NCBI GenBank assembly: GCA_019914995.1
Contig: CM034126.1
Span: forward strand, 8,561,001-8,625,000
Length of the DNA stretch: 64,000 nucleotides
From: Acanthochlamys bracteata
Taxonomy: Eukaryota > Streptophyta > Magnoliopsida > Pandanales > Velloziaceae
Direction of reading: 5' to 3'
Part shown: positions 21,636-35,039 of the stretch, piece by piece
Position numbering within the stretch: the stretch's first letter is position 1
Layout of the letters: every line of letters begins with the position of its first letter
Notes under the pieces: model-generated
What the model saw: only the letters and a program-made list of their open reading frames with translations
Database searches by the model: none
What the model was told of the DNA's origin: nothing
Program-made: the position numbers and the translations under genes

Positions 21636-23816
21636 TTAACAGTCTTGATCTTTGTCTCCAACGGATAAGTCTGTCTCACCACTTTTAGAATGGAAACTTA
21701 TACCCTCCCTATTGAAAAGCTGAAGGATGTGCAGCAATTTTTCATTCGATAGTTTCGAAGGCCTCCTTTCCTCAAATCCTTCTGACTTCAGTAACCCAAT
21801 AATCTTCTCTTTAAACTGACTCAATTCTGGTGGAATACCTATATCTTCTTCATCAATGTCATTAGCAACCTCATCCAGATTAACATAAGCAACATCAGCT
21901 TCTTGTACGACTTTTTCACCAGATTTGATTTTGTCTTCATGGGCATTTAATTTGGACCTCTCAAATAGCTCCATTATGTTCTTCTTTTGCTTAAAAATGG
22001 CTCCCAGGGTCTTGTTCTTCTTTGTGAAGCATGTTCTAGTGAAGGCTAACCACTCATCCAAATCGACTGCAGGAATCTCAGACCGCGGCTCTATCATGAC
22101 CAAGGAGGAGTCGACCTTGGGACAGGGGATGAAATCCCGCTTGCTAACATCCATGAGGAGCTCCACAGTAGCCAGCAGCCCTACATTGGCAGCTAGTCTA
22201 TTAAAGTCCGAATCACCAGGTAATGCCAGAAGCCTCCGAGCAAAATCCTTTTGAAGGAGCAATGTTGCACTTCGGAATTGCATCACGCTTGATCCAAAGA
22301 GAAGTTTACCAATCAGAGGAGATGAAATGCCATAGGGTATATTTGCAACACAAATATCAAATTCTGGGAACTCAGTCTTTAATGCATTCTCTGTTATCAC
22401 CTGCAAACAGTGGCCTAAGAAATGACTATGGAAGTTGGAAGACTCTTCATACAGGAATTCCAAGAACAACTTGTGAAAAGCTAGAACAATAACCTAGATT
22501 TCTTTCTCTTTTATATGTATGTAATTCTTACTTACGCCAACTGATATCCACATTCAGATAAAAAAGGCCTACAACCTAGGTTCATATATGCCAAGAAAAT
22601 GACTATGGAAGGTTGTAAGACTCTTCATAGAAGAATTCCAAGAACATTGTGAAAAACTATAACAATTACCTTGATATCTTTCTAATGTGATTCTTACATC
22701 CACCAACAGGACATCCACATTCAGAACAAAAAAAAAAAAAAGACACTACGACCTAGGCTCATATATGTGGTGGATCCTTTGTGCATTGCCATATGTGATT
22801 ATGCCTTGGACAATCAAAATAGCTGCAGATATCAGCACTGGCACTAAAAGCCAGAGTGCATGAAGGAGAAGCTCATTGAGCCACTCAAAGGAGACTAATC
22901 CCCCAGCAGATGCATCCTAAAGTAAAAATGACCTAATAAACAGTAGTTCTATATAATCAAGTTCCAGAATTCAGTAAAAAAGCTATCGTTTTACTAATGA
23001 TGGGAAGCCGGACATGGAACTCTAGCAAATGTGTCCAGTGGGTGTGAGTTTGATGTTCAGCGTGAGTTATGACATGCTTACATCATAGTTTCCACACAAA
23101 AAGGTTTCTCTCAGGGATTCCATGAGACTAACCAGTGCACTACAGCTTACCAAGCTGCGCTACTAGTTGCCTTGGACATTATACTCTAATTTAAGGTTAC
23201 CAAGCTTGTCATTGGCACTCAAGATTAACCAACGCCAGACACACATGCAGGTGCACCAGAACATGTTGTTTTCTGCGTATTAATTTCTTTGAGGAATTCC
23301 AACAAACAGGTAACCAGCAAGTCTTTCATTGTGGAATTCTAACAGGAGGATAGCAGATAACTGATTTCTAGATGATGCACTCACTGTGAGCCGTTCTTGC
23401 AAGCCGATTTGTTCAACACGTTCAGTGAGTGCGTCAACCATCCGTCGATCAATCTCAACAGCAACAACTTTCTTAGCAGACTGCAGCAGCTTCACCGTGA
23501 GATTTCCAGTTCCAGGACCGATCTCAAGCACCGTATCTGTCGGCAAAACGCCCGCTTTTCGAACAATTGCGTCGAGGATCCTTGGATTAGTGAGCAAGTG
23601 CTGCCCTTTGCTCTTGTACAGCTGGAATCGACCATTGCTGCCGTTCGATTTCTTCTTGTTCTCATCGTAATCGTCTTCATCGTCGTTAATTTTTTCACGA
23701 GTGGTGAGTTTGGATTTCCCTGCGAAAGACGAGAATGGGAAATGGTGTTGCAGAACTGAAGCAATGCGACAGTTGCGATATTGAAGAAGAAGGAGCGCCA
23801 TGACTGTGGGTAACAT
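21636..23816 (-). CDS. DIM1/KsgA-type rRNA adenine dimethyltransferase, probably mitochondrial
   Basis: Predicted to dimethylate the two adjacent adenines in the 3' hairpin of small-subunit rRNA with S-adenosylmethionine. Two exons: 23816-23385 (144 codons) and 22400-21636, joined at a GTGAGT donor and a TTTGCAG acceptor without a frame change, giving 398 residues. Residues 1-60 are hydrophobic and basic, then acidic, and could be an organelle presequence. SAM motif I VLEIGPGTGN is at 97-106, acidic motif VAVEID at 118-123, and catalytic motif IV NIPY at 164-167 followed by GISSPL. The C-terminal part is acidic (NDIDEEDIG) and ends KDQDC. The presequence points to the Arabidopsis DIM1B-like group rather than the nucleolar DIM1A. 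ATG 23816 is the first ATG in frame; the frame opens upstream at TTG. It appears intact. Confidence 0.85.
22421..22775. repeat. 177-bp tandem duplication inside the methyltransferase intron
   Basis: AATGACTATGGAA is at 22421 and 22598. Each copy continues with 'agactcttcata', 'gaattccaagaaca' and 'acatccacattcag', then 'ctaggttcatatatg' or 'ctaggctcatatatg'. The period is 177 bp. The first unit begins within the intron just upstream (in gene sense) of the splice acceptor. Confidence 0.85.
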
Positions 23817-23856
23817 GACTCGTTTAACTAGCTCCTGTTCTAGCAATCAGGAGTTA

Positions 23857-23870
23857 ATATTTTATAACTC
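23857..23870 (-). promoter_or_regulatory. TATA box of the methyltransferase gene
   Basis: The minus strand reads GTTATAAAATATTA, about 45 bp upstream of ATG 23816. This would give a very short 5' leader. Position and sequence only; no expression evidence. Confidence 0.45.
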
Positions 23871-23879
23871 TTACTTATC

Positions 23880-24267
23880 CCCCCATTAGCTCCCGTAACC
23901 TTCATATAAAGGAGAAATTAAACTCGAAAGCCGTCGTCCACTGAGTCGACGGCGGCATTCGGCGCAGGCTCATTACACCGTTTCATGTCCCTGCTCCACC
24001 GCGGCAACTCTACCAAGCATCTCAGTGTAGTTCATGCATCAGTTTCTCCACCACGGTCTCCACCGTAACACCTATGTTACAATAGCAATGACTAAAATTA
24101 ATGTAGCTAGCCAAAGGAAGATAAAAACAATTTCATTGTTCTCTTGCTACCTTAGTACATCCAGCAAGGGCTTATTTATAGCTAGCTGCAAGAGTTCCTA
24201 TACTCGTAGAACTCTAGCTACGAACAACTGGCTAAGGAATTTTCTATAATAGAATTTCTGCTAATTA
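23880..24267. other. Upstream region of the methyltransferase gene
   Basis: A G+C-richer patch at 23930-24010 ('gagtcgacggcggcattcgg') precedes A+T-rich DNA. A 71-codon plus-strand frame at 24034 has no recognisable product. Confidence 0.35.
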
Positions 24268-25113
24268 GAGAGTGACAATATATAATCCAATCTGAAAATA
24301 TAACTCAAAATTAATTTATTTAATTAGAATTAAAGTTAAAAAATTTGATCCGTATAAATATATAGATGGATTAAAATTGAGCGAATTTGATTCAGTTATT
24401 AAATGGGTCGATTTAAGTTAACCCAAAATTAAAACCAACCCGAATTGCCATCTTTTAACAAAACAACATTTGATTTTTCTTTTCCGTATATTAAAATATT
24501 AGAATAAAAATTATCGATAATAGTAATTTATAAATGATTAAATTATTTGATATTTATAATTAATCATTATTTTCATATCTTACTAAAATAGTATAAAATA
24601 AAAATTATAATATTATTGAAAGTACTACTTATCTAAGTATTTTTGTAATGACGAATTTGGATTTCATATAAAGATTTTTATCAAAATTTTTAAAGGTAGC
24701 TATATTTATCCAAATTTTTATCGAAATTATTAGTATGTATTTTCAACTGTCACATATTTTTGAAAAATATAAATAAAAATAAAATATTTTTGGATATTTT
24801 AAGGACCGATGTAGATACTAATTAATGCACATTTTGATGAGTATTCACTATATCTCGTCACTAATAATATCGCGCACTTTATTACAATTGATCTTATAAT
24901 TTTGCTGAAGTTTCAAAGTGTATAATTAAAAATTAATAATTTTAATTATTAAGTAGGTCAATCCGAATTTGATCCGATTATTAATATATTAGATTAGTGT
25001 TGAACAAATTTGATCCGGTTATTAATAGGTTACATTAGGGTTGAACAAATTTTACCCAATTATTAAATAGGTATATCCGAAATCGACATGCCATTCTAAA
25101 TTGTTATCTCTAC
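24268..25113. mobile_element. hAT-like non-autonomous repeat, copy A (~840 bp)
   Basis: The left end GAGAGTGACAATATA and the right end read inward AGTAGAGATAACAATT are imperfect inverted repeats. The flanks GCTAATTA and CCTAATAA agree at 6 of 8 positions, suggesting an 8-bp target duplication. Internal landmarks 'ttatcgataatagtaattta' (24512), 'ttttaaggaccgat' and 'gcacattttgat' recur in the same order in copy B at 32700-33541. There is no ORF. The ends resemble the TAGGGGTGGCAA class seen at 51843. Confidence 0.6.
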
Positions 25114-25259
25114 TCCTAATAAATGAATGCATATAAAGTAGAGTTGTATAAGGACTAAACTACATCTAAGGCCCCCAAAGTGCCTACACCGAGTCCTCTA
25201 AGGAACCGCCCCTAAGACACCTATTGGTTGCATACGGAATATGTTGTGCATCTAGAAGG

Positions 25260-26890
25260 GGGATGCTAAGTCCACATTGGCCTTTCCAAGCGTTTGTCTT
25301 CTTGAAGTGTATCATTCCCTTCCAATTGAAGATTCAACTTGTCCTCGAGGCGAGGCAAAGAGAGGGTAGAATCTAGCATAACTAGAGGAGAATCAGCTGG
25401 GATTAAGCGTGCATCCTTAAGTTGGGAAACATAGATGACCGGATGGATACGTGCATCTTCTAGAAGGTCCAGTTCATATGCGACTGGTCCAACAACTTCC
25501 AAGATGACAAAGGGTCCATTGTATCGCTGTCAAAGCTTAAAATGTGAACGGGATGCCACCAAGCCTTGTGAATGTGGTTGTAACTTCAAGAATACCCGAT
25601 CCAGTCAAGGAGGTCCTAAGGAGAAGGAGACTAGAGACGAAGGCGGACAGCTATATACCACTTCAAAAAGGTGAGACTTTTGCGAAGAATAAGTACTGGT
25701 GTAGTTAGCCTAATGGAGATAGTGCATCCATTTAGTTAGTCGATCTCCAATGAAGCATCATAGATATGTCTCGAGGCCATGATTGACGACTTCCGTTTGC
25801 CCATTTGCTTGTGGATGATAGGCTAAACTGAAGTGCAATGAAGTGACTTGCAATTGATGTAATTCCTTTCAAACTGCGCTAAGGAAACAAGATCGCGATC
25901 GAAGACAACAGATGATGGACAATCATGTAGGCGAACCACCTCTTTGGTAAATATTTCTACTACATAGGATGCAGCGTAAGGATGCTTTAATGGTAGGAAA
26001 TGATCATACTTGGAAAGCCGATCCACCACAACTAATATCACATCCTTGCCATTAGAGAGTGGAAGGCCATCAATAAAATCGATTAAGATAGCAATCCAAA
26101 TTTTATCAAGTACGGGCAGAGGTTACAACGACCTAGCAGGACGTAAAGCTTCTGATTTCGCTCGGGCTCATGTAGAGTATGTTGCAATGTAACTCTAAGT
26201 GTTTGCCAAGAGCTCGGGCCAATAGAATTGGGCAGCAGGCATTTGTAAGTCTTGAAGTGCCCACTATGGCTACTTCGAGCTCAGTTATGAGCTTCAAACA
26301 ATAGTTTTTGATGAAGTGAAGTCACAACAGGAACCCATACTCGACTTTTCTATAGAATCAGGTTTTGGGCAATAGAGACATCTGGTTAGGAGTTGTCCTC
26401 AGCTGCCAGCAACAACTCTTTATAGTTAGGATCCTCTTACTGTGTTCGCTCAAGTTGTCCCAAAAGAATGTCTCCAAGGTGATGAAAACGAGCAGGGATG
26501 CTTCTAGGCATTTGGAAAGTGCATCGTGACGGTATTATGCTTGTTGGCTCTATATTCAATCCGGTAGTCGTAGCCCAATAAATTAACTAGCGATTTAAGT
26601 TGAACCGGAGAAGACAATAGTTGTTCCAACAGAAATTTAAGAGTCAAATGATCGGTATAATGATGAAACAATTACCTAGCAAGTAAAGACACCAAGGTTG
26701 CACGGTAAGCACTAATGCCATCAACTCCTTCTCATAAGTAGACTTGGCAGTGGCTGTTGATGCAAGAGCTTTACTGAAATTTGCAATTAGGAGATTTTCT
26801 TAAATAAGGATAGCACCAAGACCTCGAGTAGATGCATCAGTTTCAACTGTGAAAGGGAGAGAGAAGTTAGGGGCAAAAAGGATTGGAGCA
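25260..26890 (-). mobile_element. Ty3/Gypsy retrotransposon remnant (RNase H, integrase, C-terminus)
   Basis: Read on the minus strand in polyprotein order: RNase H motifs at about 26880-26500 (VETDASTRGLGAILI, then KALASTATAKSTYEKELMAL), the integrase core at about 26050-25830 (MILVVVDRLSKYDHFLPLKH, KEVVRLHDCPSSVV), and the C-terminal segment at 25502-25266 (VGPVAYELDLLEDARIHPVI, YVSQLK). Frames change and stops occur between blocks, so it is dead. Gag, protease and most of the reverse transcriptase are missing on the 26900 side and no LTR is visible. The SQLK-type tail is that of plant Gypsy elements. Confidence 0.85.
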
Positions 26891-26894
26891 AGGT

Positions 26895-27912
26895 TATCAA
26901 AATCCTAACTTAAATTTTAAAATTTTAAAATTTTATGATCTTACTTCAACAAAACAATCTTATTTCAGGTAAAATCCTTTTTGAGTAGAATTCTAGCCAA
27001 ATTTTGATTTAAATCTTAAAATCAATAAATTTCGATCTTTTTCCGATTTTATACAATTTTAATTTTGAAGAAAATTTTGTAATTAACTGATTTAAGGGAG
27101 TTTGTTATAAAATCAAACCTCCCGTCTGACCACTTGCTCACTTGTTTTAGCTGAGTTGGCTTCATTTAAAATTTTTTTAGCTGAGTTAGTTTCTTTTAAG
27201 TGATATAGATCCTAATAACTTATTTATTTTTTTCTTACTTAGAGTTGAGTTGGATGGTGAGTCTCTTCATTAAATCTTTGATCTAGTTGATATTTTTTTC
27301 TGCTGGGCTTGCTTGACCATCTACTATCCCTGTGTTTTACCTTATTCTTCAATAGTGTAGTGGCTTAGTGTAGCTTAATTCCGTAATGTAAAGTTGTAAC
27401 AAATAGTGGACGTGCTGTATGATATCTCTTTATTATTATATTTATAATTTCTTCTTGGAAGAAATTCAAAATTTGAATGTTAAAAGCATTTTTGCATTGT
27501 CAGTAAGGCGTACTTCTGAGAGCTATTTTGGATATTTTTCTTGATCTCTTCTTTTTATAATTTTTCATGGTTGTTGATATGAACTTGTTGTTGGTATGTT
27601 TCTCAATGATTCTTGAAAATTTTGCTTCAAAAGGATGAGAAAATCGTGATCAAACTACATCTGAAAGTCCGCTCAATATTTCTACAACTCACTATTCTAT
27701 AACTCTTTGTTCTGCGTTTTCTTTCAATGTGTCACAATTTTTCTGTACTTATGTTGATAGTGATTTAATGACATACTAGATTAATTTTGTAATGTGCATG
27801 TTGCTCTAACTCTGATGAAAAGTTGGAAGCAAAATTAAATAAATAATGTGCTTGAACTTATCTCTGAAAGATATATGCTGATCATGATGGCTTAGGTTAA
27901 TTGTTAGATCCA
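26895..27912. other. Intergenic; nothing recognised
   Basis: A+T-rich at 26900-27100, then mixed. No open frame of note and no terminal repeats. It may include remaining, unrecognisable Gypsy or LTR sequence. Confidence 0.35.
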
Positions 27913-27913
27913 T

Positions 27914-29219
<1,306 letters not shown>

Positions 29220-30015
29220 TAGGTAGTAAGACAGCAATTAGATAGCTGGCTTCTTTTAGTAGGATCTTCTATTTTGCCAATGCTCTTTCTGCGCTCTATT
29301 TTATATGCTGATAATAATAATCCTGTACTGCTCCTACTTTGTTCATATATCTCACAAGAGATTCTGCATAGTTGGTTGTTAGGTAGCTGTATGTAGATGA
29401 AGAGTCTCGTTATGCTATAGCTGGCTTGTTGTCTGTTAAGTGTATAATAACTCTTGTTTGTAGGATTACAAAACTTGATTCAAATTACTAGTTTATATAA
29501 TATTATAAACTATAATTCTTAATAATTGTATCATCAAATACCTTGGGAGTTTCAATATATTATAAGTACTAAGATAAAATACTATATACAATCTTTGGAA
29601 CATGTGTTTTGAATATGAACTACCAATTTCAACATCTAAACAAAAGGATAGCGAGAAGAATACCGAAAGTCTTACTCTTGGATGTGGTAGTGTGGGCACA
29701 TAGTACAATGCCATTGCATGAAAATAATGACTTTCTCTTTTCGATAAAATAACTTTTTTTCTAGCACGTAGTACCAAATCTATGATTGAAAGCAGTTAAG
29801 AATGTACCATGGAACAATAATTAGTTGTGCCGACCCATATATGATTAACTCCTGCAAAAATTTCAACGGCGTCACTATTGTCCCAAATTTTACAATAGTG
29901 ATGGTGTATTTCAAAGTAGAATGATCTAGATGAAGTGTTTTTATTGCAAATATAGATCCATCAAAAAGCTTCATAGCATGAACTCTCGTAGGAAATTGGG
30001 TCAGCACAATGAGGC
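29220..30015. other. Intergenic; no gene recognised
   Basis: 29300-29480 has a composition reminiscent of a Copia LTR tail ('agctggcttgttgtctgttaag') but no primer site or partner LTR. 29490-30015 contains open frames on the minus strand without family resemblance. Confidence 0.3.
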
Positions 30016-30017
30016 GT

Positions 30018-30470
30018 GAAACTAGAGGTCTCAATATAGGCAAGCCGGTCCGGCCTGACCTGCTCAGACCAAATGAGCTAGTCGGGCCGATCCAGCATAC
30101 TATCCACATTCGAGTCATGTTGGCCCGACTCGGTTATATTTTTGTGGCCCAGCCATACTCCACCCTTTTATTCGTTTTATTTTTTTCTATCATATAATAA
30201 ATAAACAATAAATAAGTAATTAAAATTTAAAAAAATTTTATTTAAAAAAATTATTAAGATAAATAATAGAAATATTTTCTATTATTAAAAAAATTGTTGG
30301 AAGTTGACCTGATCAACTGTATGTGCATAATGACAGGGTGGGCGAGCCAACAATTTAGGCCGAATGCGAGCATATAGGTGCATGCAGGCTCATCTACGTC
30401 GAGTGATATCGAGTGTGTTAGGTCCAATCGAATCGGCTTGCTAATTACATAGATTAAAGACCTAATTAGT
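30018..30470. mobile_element. Possible MITE with GC-rich ends
   Basis: The left end reads 'ggtctcaatataggcaagcc' followed by GGTCCGGCCTGACC. The right end read inward is 'aggtctttaatctatg' then 'gcaagccgattcgattggacc'. The two agree in GGTCT..AAT.TA and GCAAGCCG. The centre is A+T-rich. No clear target duplication. Weak call. Confidence 0.35.
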
Positions 30471-30474
30471 GGTT

Positions 30475-31375
30475 AATTGACTTGGTACTAAATTATATTT
30501 TTGTGAGCAATGTTCTTGCTATGTGTTGTTGGATTAGTCTTGGATAATGTGCATAAGTCGTTTGTTTAAAAACTCGATGCAATGTGTGTGAGCCAATGAA
30601 ATACTAATGTAGTAGATAGCAACACTACACGTATGGAATATTATGTGATATGTGTTCTTACAAAGATTTTTCCCTCAAATTGGTGAGAGTTTTATCACAT
30701 TAATTTAGCAGATTGATTTTATTAAGGGATTAGGGTTTTTAATTGTTTTATATTTTTGTCATCCAAAAGATCTTACACATGTTCTTGCTATGCTTACTAG
30801 CGTATGGGCTCAACGATTAAGATTAGTCTTGAGTTACACCATTCATAAAGTGGTATTAGAAAACATACCCTACTGGTTTTGTTTCAGAAACTCATACATG
30901 CTTAACATGCTTAACCCGTTCCATTGGCATTGTGTGAGTAAGCTAAGAGTAGGTGAGTCACATGGACTTTCATATGGTGAGTGAGGACTCAAGAGTAAGG
31001 CTCTGATAGTTGGTTCTTGAATCATTAGTCCAAAATGAATTATGTTCTATAAGACACGTGTTCTATTTTATCAGAATAGAATCAAATTATCGAGAAATAA
31101 ATTTACAAAAAATAAAATTATAAAAGTGTTATAGCTTTAATTAGTAGTAGGATGTGCATATTAGAGCAGCACGACAAGTCAATTTTTCACGTGGTATACA
31201 CTCTTAGTAGATTGAAGTCAAATTTTCCTAGAGGATTGAAGTCAATTTTTCGCATGACTTACTATAATTAATTTAAAAATTTAAAAAATATAGCAAAATT
31301 GAAAGATGTACATATTATTCTTATTTGGTAGATAAAGAGTAAATAAAAAATAAGATAAAAATATTTTTAAAAAAT
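30475..31375. other. Intergenic; nothing certain
   Basis: 'aaggctctgatagttggt' at about 30989 resembles the complement of a retrotransposon primer site, but no LTR borders were found. No gene recognised. Confidence 0.3.
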
Positions 31376-31379
31376 TGAA

Positions 31380-32670
31380 TTATTTTTTTGTGTTTTGTTT
31401 GTATTTTTTGGTTAAGCAAAGCATATCTTTCTTTTGTTCATTAATTAAAATTCTTTAAAATAAATGATTTGTACTTCACATGCAATTGAAACAAAAAACA
31501 TAAAATATTAAAAAATTTTAAACAACTTTTAAACTGTTCCTTAATTAGAAATGTTGTGAACTTGTTCATTTCGTGAAGTGTGCTCTAATGTTTCCCATGA
31601 TTATTCGTAGTAGTCTTGTTTGAAGAGTGGAAAATATAGGTGATCTTTTATAGAAAATTTCATTTCTTTAAGAGCATGATATTTATTTTTATTTATTATT
31701 ATTATTTTTTGGTTAAAAGATAGAGTTCGTCTTTCAAAATAGGACAAAATATTCTTTCTTTTTAGAAAAGTATTTTTATGATTATGTAGTTTTGAAACTC
31801 TCATCACTAATTGGACATAGTTTTTGTGTATATTACATAGATTCACTTAGGGTGCGTTTATTTTTGGAATAAGTTTTTAAAGAATAAGTACGTCAAAAAT
31901 AAACTCATAAAAATAAATTTATAAAAGTAAGTATAAGAAGTCATAAATAAATTTTGACGGAAGAAAATTATTTTGAAATTATTGGTTTTTTTTAGAAAAT
32001 TTAAATTCTTATAATTTAATCTTATCTTTTAATATTACTCATACTCTAAAAAAGCTAATCTAAAATTATAAAAGTTTACATAAATTGCCACAAGCCCTCA
32101 CGCTTCTTTCGGTTTAATAAAAGATTATCAGTTTTGATTAATGGATCATCAATGTTCTGTTTGGATATCTAATTGAATAAATTTATCTAAGTAAAATAAT
32201 TTTATCACACTAAGATATTATCATTTGATAAGCAAATAAATAAGAGTATTTTTTTGATTTTTTTGGTTATAAAGCATATCTTTCTTTTGTTCATTAATTA
32301 AAATTCTTTGCTTTTGCTTCACACGCAATTGAAAGAAAAAACATAAACCAAAAAATTAAACAACTACCTGGAAATGTTGTGTTGTTCATCTCTATGAGTA
32401 GTAGCTGCTTCAAAGAGCATGCCACTGCCTGTAACAAAAAAGCCAACAGGATGATTATGTAACTCTACACTTGATTCCATAGTAATTACATATTACATTT
32501 TGTACCGAAAGATTTGAAAACATAAGCAGCTATAAGCAACACTTCTAATGAAAAAAAGCTAAAAGTATAAAAGTTCATAAATTGCTCAGGGCTCCTCCTG
32601 CTTTTGATTAAGGAAGGTTCTATTGAGAAATTTATCTAAGTAAAATAATTTTCTCACACTATATTATCAA
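31380..32670. repeat. Local segmental duplication (two diverged units)
   Basis: Three landmarks occur in the same order in both halves. 'tctttcttttgttcattaat' is at about 31425 and 32281. 'aaaagct..tataaaagtt' with 'cataaattgc' is at about 32050 and 32553. 'aaatttatctaagtaaaata' is at about 32176 and 32632. The first unit is longer, with extra A+T-rich DNA at 31600-32040 that may be an insertion in only one copy. Confidence 0.65.
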
Positions 32671-32699
32671 CAATAGAATATTCCATCCATTTTTATAAG

Positions 32700-33541
32700 A
32701 ACATATCATCCAGAGTGAATTGGATCCGATTTTAATCCAAAAATGGTCTTTTTAATTAGGATTACGGTAAGAATATTTGACCCATATAATATATGAGTTG
32801 GATTAGGATTGACGAATTTGACCAGCTTATTAAATAGGTTAAGCCAGGTCAATCCGAACTTGATATACCAATTCGAATTGTCACATCTTAAAGTAGCAAT
32901 TCTTTTCTGATTTTTCATTACAGTATAATAAAATTTTGACCAAAAAAATATCGATAATAGTAATTTATAAATTATTAAATTATAATATATTTATAATTTA
33001 ACTAGTTGTTTATTTTATGACTTAGTAAAATTGGGTAAGATAAGAATTATAATATTGTTAAATGTATTACTATATAGGTGTTTCTTTAATGACGAATTTG
33101 AATTATATATATACTTTTATTAAAATTTTATCAGTTAGTTATGTTTATCAAAAGTTTTATTGAAAGTATTATTATGTATTTATAATCATAAAATTTCAGC
33201 AGTCACTACATATTTTTAAAAAATAAAAAAAATTTTAAAATATTTTAAGGACCGATAGAGATACTAAGTAGTGCACATTTTGATAGACACTCACTATATC
33301 TCTTCATCAAGAAAATCATGCACATTCATTCCAATTGATTTAATAATTCCACTCAAATTTAGAAATTAAATTAATAATTTTAATTATTAAATGGGTTGAT
33401 CCGAATTTATCTGATTATTAATAAATTGAGTTTGGATAATAATTTTGACACTTAAAAATTTATAAATTTGATTAAGAGTGAACGAATTTGATTTAATTAT
33501 TAAATAGATTGATCTTAAACTAACTTATTGACACTCACCTT
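32700..33541. mobile_element. hAT-like non-autonomous repeat, copy B (~840 bp)
   Basis: It shares with copy A (24268-25113) the ordered landmarks 'tatcgataatagtaattta', 'aatgacgaatttg', 'ttttaaggaccgat', 'gcacattttgat' and 'tcactatatctc'. It also shares the flanking 'gaatttgaccagcttatta' type motifs. The right end read inward, GGTGAGTGTCAATAAG, matches the GAGAGTGACAAT end. The left end near AGAGTGAATTGGATCC is diverged. Borders approximate. Confidence 0.55.
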
Positions 33542-33544
33542 TAA

Positions 33545-34680
33545 TATCACATAATACTAGATTATAATTCTCTCCTTTTCCTTATGATTTACTGATAAAT
33601 AAATCTTAAATCAATTATATTTCCACTTAGTAACCCAAAAAAATCAACTTTTCTATCAATGCTCTTGATAGCATATATTATCTTACTCGATAAAGGTAGC
33701 TTTTATTACAGAAATTGTATTTTAGCATTATGAAATCGATTAGTTTGTATTACTATAATAATATTGTTTTTGAATTTTAAAGACCGAAAACAGAGCTGAA
33801 ACATGTTCATTTGTAGCAAACTCGAAACGGAAACCGAAACAGATACTTCCGAAAACAGAGTACCAAAATTTGAGAATGAATTGGTATTAAAAGTTACGTA
33901 TGAAATCAATTTATAAAGATAACTCAGAAAACTAGTCCGTGGTCAAGTCAAATTTCAAATTTAGACCTAGTCATATTTATAAGCCTGTCTAATGTGTTCT
34001 TAACATAAACTCCACCTAAGATATAGAAATGCCAAATGTTCTTAACATCACATACACATTGAAGAAGACTACTTTATTTCAAACAAAGAATTTCAAGTCT
34101 ATGCTGATAAAGATTGCAAAGTAAAAAGTTTCTAATATCCGTTTCTTTCCAGAAGATGGAAAAGACAAATCTTGTTACTCATTTCGTCGTCGGTTTTAAT
34201 CACTGACTATTCTGCGAATGCTGAAAGTACTTGAAGGTGTTAGCAAACACTTGTATCAGTATTTCGTGAAGAAGCCGAGAAAAAGTCTAAGCTATGGTTT
34301 TTAACATGTCCATCAAACTGGTAAATAACCTTTAAGAAATTAGTACAAAAATCACTATGTTCAGTAGTTGACCCATTTAATCTCCGCACTAACATATTTA
34401 CCCGCAAACTCTTTGAAGAGTTCAAACTCTTGCCACTGATAAAAAAATGGTAAAAGTACTTGGCATCATCACGGTCTGTGTTTTCCTCTTCACGAAAAAC
34501 AGGGAAACGAAGATCTTGTCAACCACAGTGTTTTCTCTTCTGCTTAACGTCGCCACAGTATTGTGGAATGGGACTGGGAGAATTATATATCTTGCAATTT
34601 TATTCAAGTCCACCTAGTAGGCGGCAACCTTTGCAAGTAACATTATTGAAAAGACCTTAGCCAGCTACATTAATTAACCT
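33545..34680. other. Upstream intergenic region of the peptide gene
   Basis: A+T-rich to 33700, then mixed composition. Short frames at 34240-34660 on both strands overlap one another and none resembles a known protein. Likely promoter and non-coding sequence. Confidence 0.35.
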
Positions 34681-34682
34681 TC

Positions 34683-34697
34683 ATCTATATATACAAC
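34683..34697 (+). promoter_or_regulatory. TATA box of the small secreted peptide gene
   Basis: The string ATCTATATATACAAC lies about 90-100 bp upstream of ATG 34786, a normal distance for a plant TATA box and a short leader. Confidence 0.5.
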
Positions 34698-34785
34698 AAG
34701 TTTCTTGCGATATCTCCTACTAGTTAATAAACCGCTTCAAAAGCTTTGAGCAGTTCTTCCAACACAAACTATACAGACAGCTATC

Positions 34786-35037
34786 ATGGATTGTTGCTTT
34801 AGTAGAAGAAGTAGCATCTCTCTGCTGATAGCTCTCGTTTTCTCCTTCGTGGTTTTCTTTAGTTTCCATGCAGTTTTAGTTGTAGAGGGGAGACATATTA
34901 GAGGTGAAGGCAACCAGAACAATATGAACATTTTCGTGTTTGAAACTCTACCAAAAGGTTCGACATCTCCTTCTAGTCCTTCTGGTTGCACTAGTAGTCC
35001 TAGCGACAATGGCGGACCATGCCCCAATGGTCGTTAG
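34786..35037 (+). CDS. Small secreted peptide precursor, possibly CTNIP/SCREW-like
   Basis: 83 residues, one exon. Residues 12-33 are strongly hydrophobic (ISLLIALVFSFVVFF) after a short basic start, giving a signal peptide with likely cleavage around VVEG/RH (34-36). A hydrophilic spacer follows, then a C-terminal block LPKGSTSPSSPSGCT (55-69) and a tail with a second Cys (GGPC, 76-79) ending PNGR. An LPKG.., Ser/Pro-rich block followed by two cysteines resembles plant phytocytokine precursors of the CTNIP/SCREW group, whose mature peptides are sensed by the HSL3/NUT receptor kinase; it also recalls IDA-like peptides. This is a motif resemblance only. A TATA box lies about 95 bp upstream, and AATAAA at about 35175 could be the poly(A) signal. 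Too short for certainty, but well organised. Confidence 0.6.
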   Translation: MDCCFSRRSSISLLIALVFSFVVFFSFHAVLVVEGRHIRGEGNQNNMNIFVFETLPKGSTSPSSPSGCTSSPSDNGGPCPNGR

Positions 35038-35039
35038 TT

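Noticed and set aside
21925-22492. Plus-strand frames of 89-109 codons
   Set aside because: Antisense shadows of the rRNA dimethyltransferase second exon.
30985-31010. Possible tRNA primer-binding site implying a retrotransposon start
   Set aside because: The match to the tRNA-Met complement is interrupted and no LTR borders could be found on either side.
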